A DNA stretch of 6,619 nt from DASXTB01 sp036505615 (GTDB lineage: Bacteria; Acidobacteriota; UBA6911; JACQSX01). Of this stretch, positions 5,738 to 6,619 are shown piece after piece. The stretch is from NCBI GenBank assembly GCA_036505615.1, contig DASXTB010000332.1:1-6619 (forward strand), read 5' to 3'. The notes below the pieces were generated by a model, which did not search any database, was not told the DNA's origin, and was given only the letters and a program-made list of their open reading frames with translations. Numbering within the stretch: position 1 is the stretch's first letter; each line of letters begins with the position of its first letter. The position numbers and the translations under genes are program-made.

Positions 5738-5986
5738 ATAAAACTAAGCAGCCATTTGCAGAAAACCAACCCCGTGGTTTCGTGGCTGCTTCTGTCAGAA
5801 CCTGAAGAAAGAAATTAACTTCACTGTACGGACGTCTCCGTCGAGCCGCTTGTTTATCCAATCATGGCAAACAAATGCGGGCGGCGACGCAGCGGGTAAG
5901 TTATTGTCAGCTAGTTACTTTCGACCCGGATTTCTGGCAAAATAAGGGCTAAAGAACAGGGGACTTCAAACCAAAAGGAGGGAGCT
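5738..5986. other. Intergenic region between divergent histone-like and ferritin-like genes
   Basis: This interval must hold the ferritin promoter, but no strong sigma70 pair is seen; TTGTCA at 5904-5909 has no good -10 partner. A dyad with AAACCA at 5763-5768 and TGGTTT at 5775-5780, extended by AGCCA at 5750-5754 and TGGCT at 5783-5787, could be an operator or RNA hairpin. No Fur-box-like 19-mer was recognised. Confidence 0.45.
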
Positions 5987-6445
5987 TTGTCTGCAAAAAA
6001 ACAGGATATCCTGGAGCGATTAGCAAAGGCCTACGCCATGGAGCTGGAGACGGTTACCAATTATCTGGCGCAATCAATTAATCTGGACGGCGTGCGCGCT
6101 GAAGAGATCAAAAAGGCTCTGGCCGGTGACATCCAAGGCGAGATCGGGCATGCCCAGGCAATTGGAAACCGCATCAAGCAACTGGGAGGCACTGTCCCGG
6201 GAAGTCTCAACCTGGAATTCAATCAGAAAACTCTGCAGCCCGGAAAGGATTCCACTGATGTGGTTTCAGTAATTAAAGGAGTGATCGAAGCTGAGAAGGA
6301 GGCGATTAGAAACTACAGCGCAATAATAAAAATTTGCGAAGGAGAAGACTACGTAACCCAGGAGCTCTGCATCCAGACTCAGGCAGACGAAGAAGGACAC
6401 CTGAGTATGTTTAACGGGTTTTTGAAGGAATACGAGAAGAAATGA
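5987..6445 (+). CDS. Ferritin-like diiron protein (bacterioferritin type, no haem ligand)
   Basis: A 152-residue soluble four-helix-bundle protein, expected to bind two irons and to act in iron storage or oxidative protection. Judged against E. coli Bfr, all six diiron ligands can be placed: E19 (in MELETVTNYL), E52 and H55 (EIGH), E103 (EAEKEAIRNY), and E135 and H138 (DEEGH), with the E19-E52 spacing of 33 identical to Bfr. The residue after E52 is Ile53, where Bfr has its haem-ligating Met52, so haem binding between subunits is not expected. Translation starts at TTG 5987: AAGGAGGG ends five bases before it and no in-frame ATG fits as well. No signal peptide or membrane segment is visible. 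It could be a mini-ferritin-like domain protein rather than a true 24-mer bacterioferritin. Confidence 0.85.
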   Translation: MSAKKQDILERLAKAYAMELETVTNYLAQSINLDGVRAEEIKKALAGDIQGEIGHAQAIGNRIKQLGGTVPGSLNLEFNQKTLQPGKDSTDVVSVIKGVIEAEKEAIRNYSAIIKICEGEDYVTQELCIQTQADEEGHLSMFNGFLKEYEKK

Positions 6446-6446
6446 G

Positions 6447-6572
6447 GAATTTCGAATGACGAGTTTCGAATGACGAATGACGATTTCGAATGCCGATCAA
6501 GAGGACACATCCCAACTGTGCGCGATTATGCTTTTCGTCATTCGACATTCGAAATTCGGCATTCGTCATTCA
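6447..6572. repeat. Inverted repeat of TTTCGAATGMCGA units between convergent genes
   Basis: The unit TTTCGAATGMCGA appears in plus orientation at 6450-6462, 6464-6476 and 6484-6496. It recurs in complement at 6542-6554 with flanking partial units from 6533 to 6572. GAATTTCGAATG (6447-6458) and CATTCGAAATTC (6546-6557) form a perfect 12-bp inverted pair. The block starts two bases after the ferritin stop and ends at the stop of the gene on the other strand, so it probably acts as a shared bidirectional transcription end. It also resembles dispersed extragenic repeats. Confidence 0.7.
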
Positions 6573-6619
6573 GTATCCGCGATTCTTCAGAATCTCGTAG
6601 TAATCTTCGTCGCCCGGTT
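6570..6619 (-). CDS. C-terminal end of a minus-strand gene, 5' part outside the window
   Basis: Reading the minus strand from the right edge, one frame gives PGDEDYYEILKNRGY followed by TGA at 6572-6570. The composition (charged and aromatic, no rare residues) looks like a genuine C-terminus, and the stop coincides with the end of the intergenic repeat block, as expected for a convergent neighbour of the ferritin-like gene. Fifteen residues are too few to name a family. Confidence 0.5.
   Translation of the reverse strand, partial: PGDEDYYEILKNRGY

Noticed and set aside
5935..5950. Sigma54-like -24/-12 site (TGGCAAAATAAGGGCT) before the ferritin-like gene
   Set aside because: The GG-GC spacing of 12 is right, but the -12 element lacks the TTGC core, and no enhancer-type regulator or binding site is seen nearby.

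Overview
The window looks like chromosomal DNA from a moderately GC-rich Gram-negative bacterium, most likely an acidobacterium. That assignment is inferred from three things: GC-rich multi-hairpin intergenic repeats of the kind common in Acidobacteriota, the secreted beta-rich protein at the left edge, and a lysine/alanine-rich histone-like protein. No rRNA, tRNA, CRISPR array or transposase was seen.

Layout. (1) 1-730, minus strand: 5' part of a secreted protein with a clear signal peptide, cut by the window edge. (2) 731-1113: intergenic, no gene recognised. (3) 1114-4490, plus strand: a four-gene operon. A sigma70-type promoter overlaid by two copies of a near-palindromic 12-mer precedes a small XRE/EspR-like regulator, then an NfeD-type membrane protein with a histidine-rich loop, a flotillin and a PspA/IM30 protein. 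(4) 4491-5227: gene-free convergent region filled with hairpins, including a perfect 44-bp inverted repeat and an interrupted GAGACG/CGTCTC hairpin. (5) 5228-5677, minus strand: a protein with a histone H1-like basic half and an acidic Ser/Gly-rich half. (6) 5987-6445, plus strand: a ferritin-like diiron protein with a TTG start. (7) 6446-6572: an inverted repeat built from TTTCGAATGMCGA units. It lies between the ferritin gene and the C-terminal end of a minus-strand gene running off the right edge.

How the genes work together. The central operon reads as a membrane-integrity module. PspA coats and stabilises stressed inner membrane, flotillin forms membrane microdomain scaffolds, and NfeD proteins are the usual flotillin partners. 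The small HTH protein at the head of the operon probably controls it through the repeats at its own promoter. This would replace the PspF/sigma54 control known from enterobacteria, as no PspB, PspC or PspF is present. The histone-like and ferritin-like genes are divergent neighbours. Roles in nucleoid compaction and iron or oxidative protection are plausible, but nothing in the sequence ties them to the operon.
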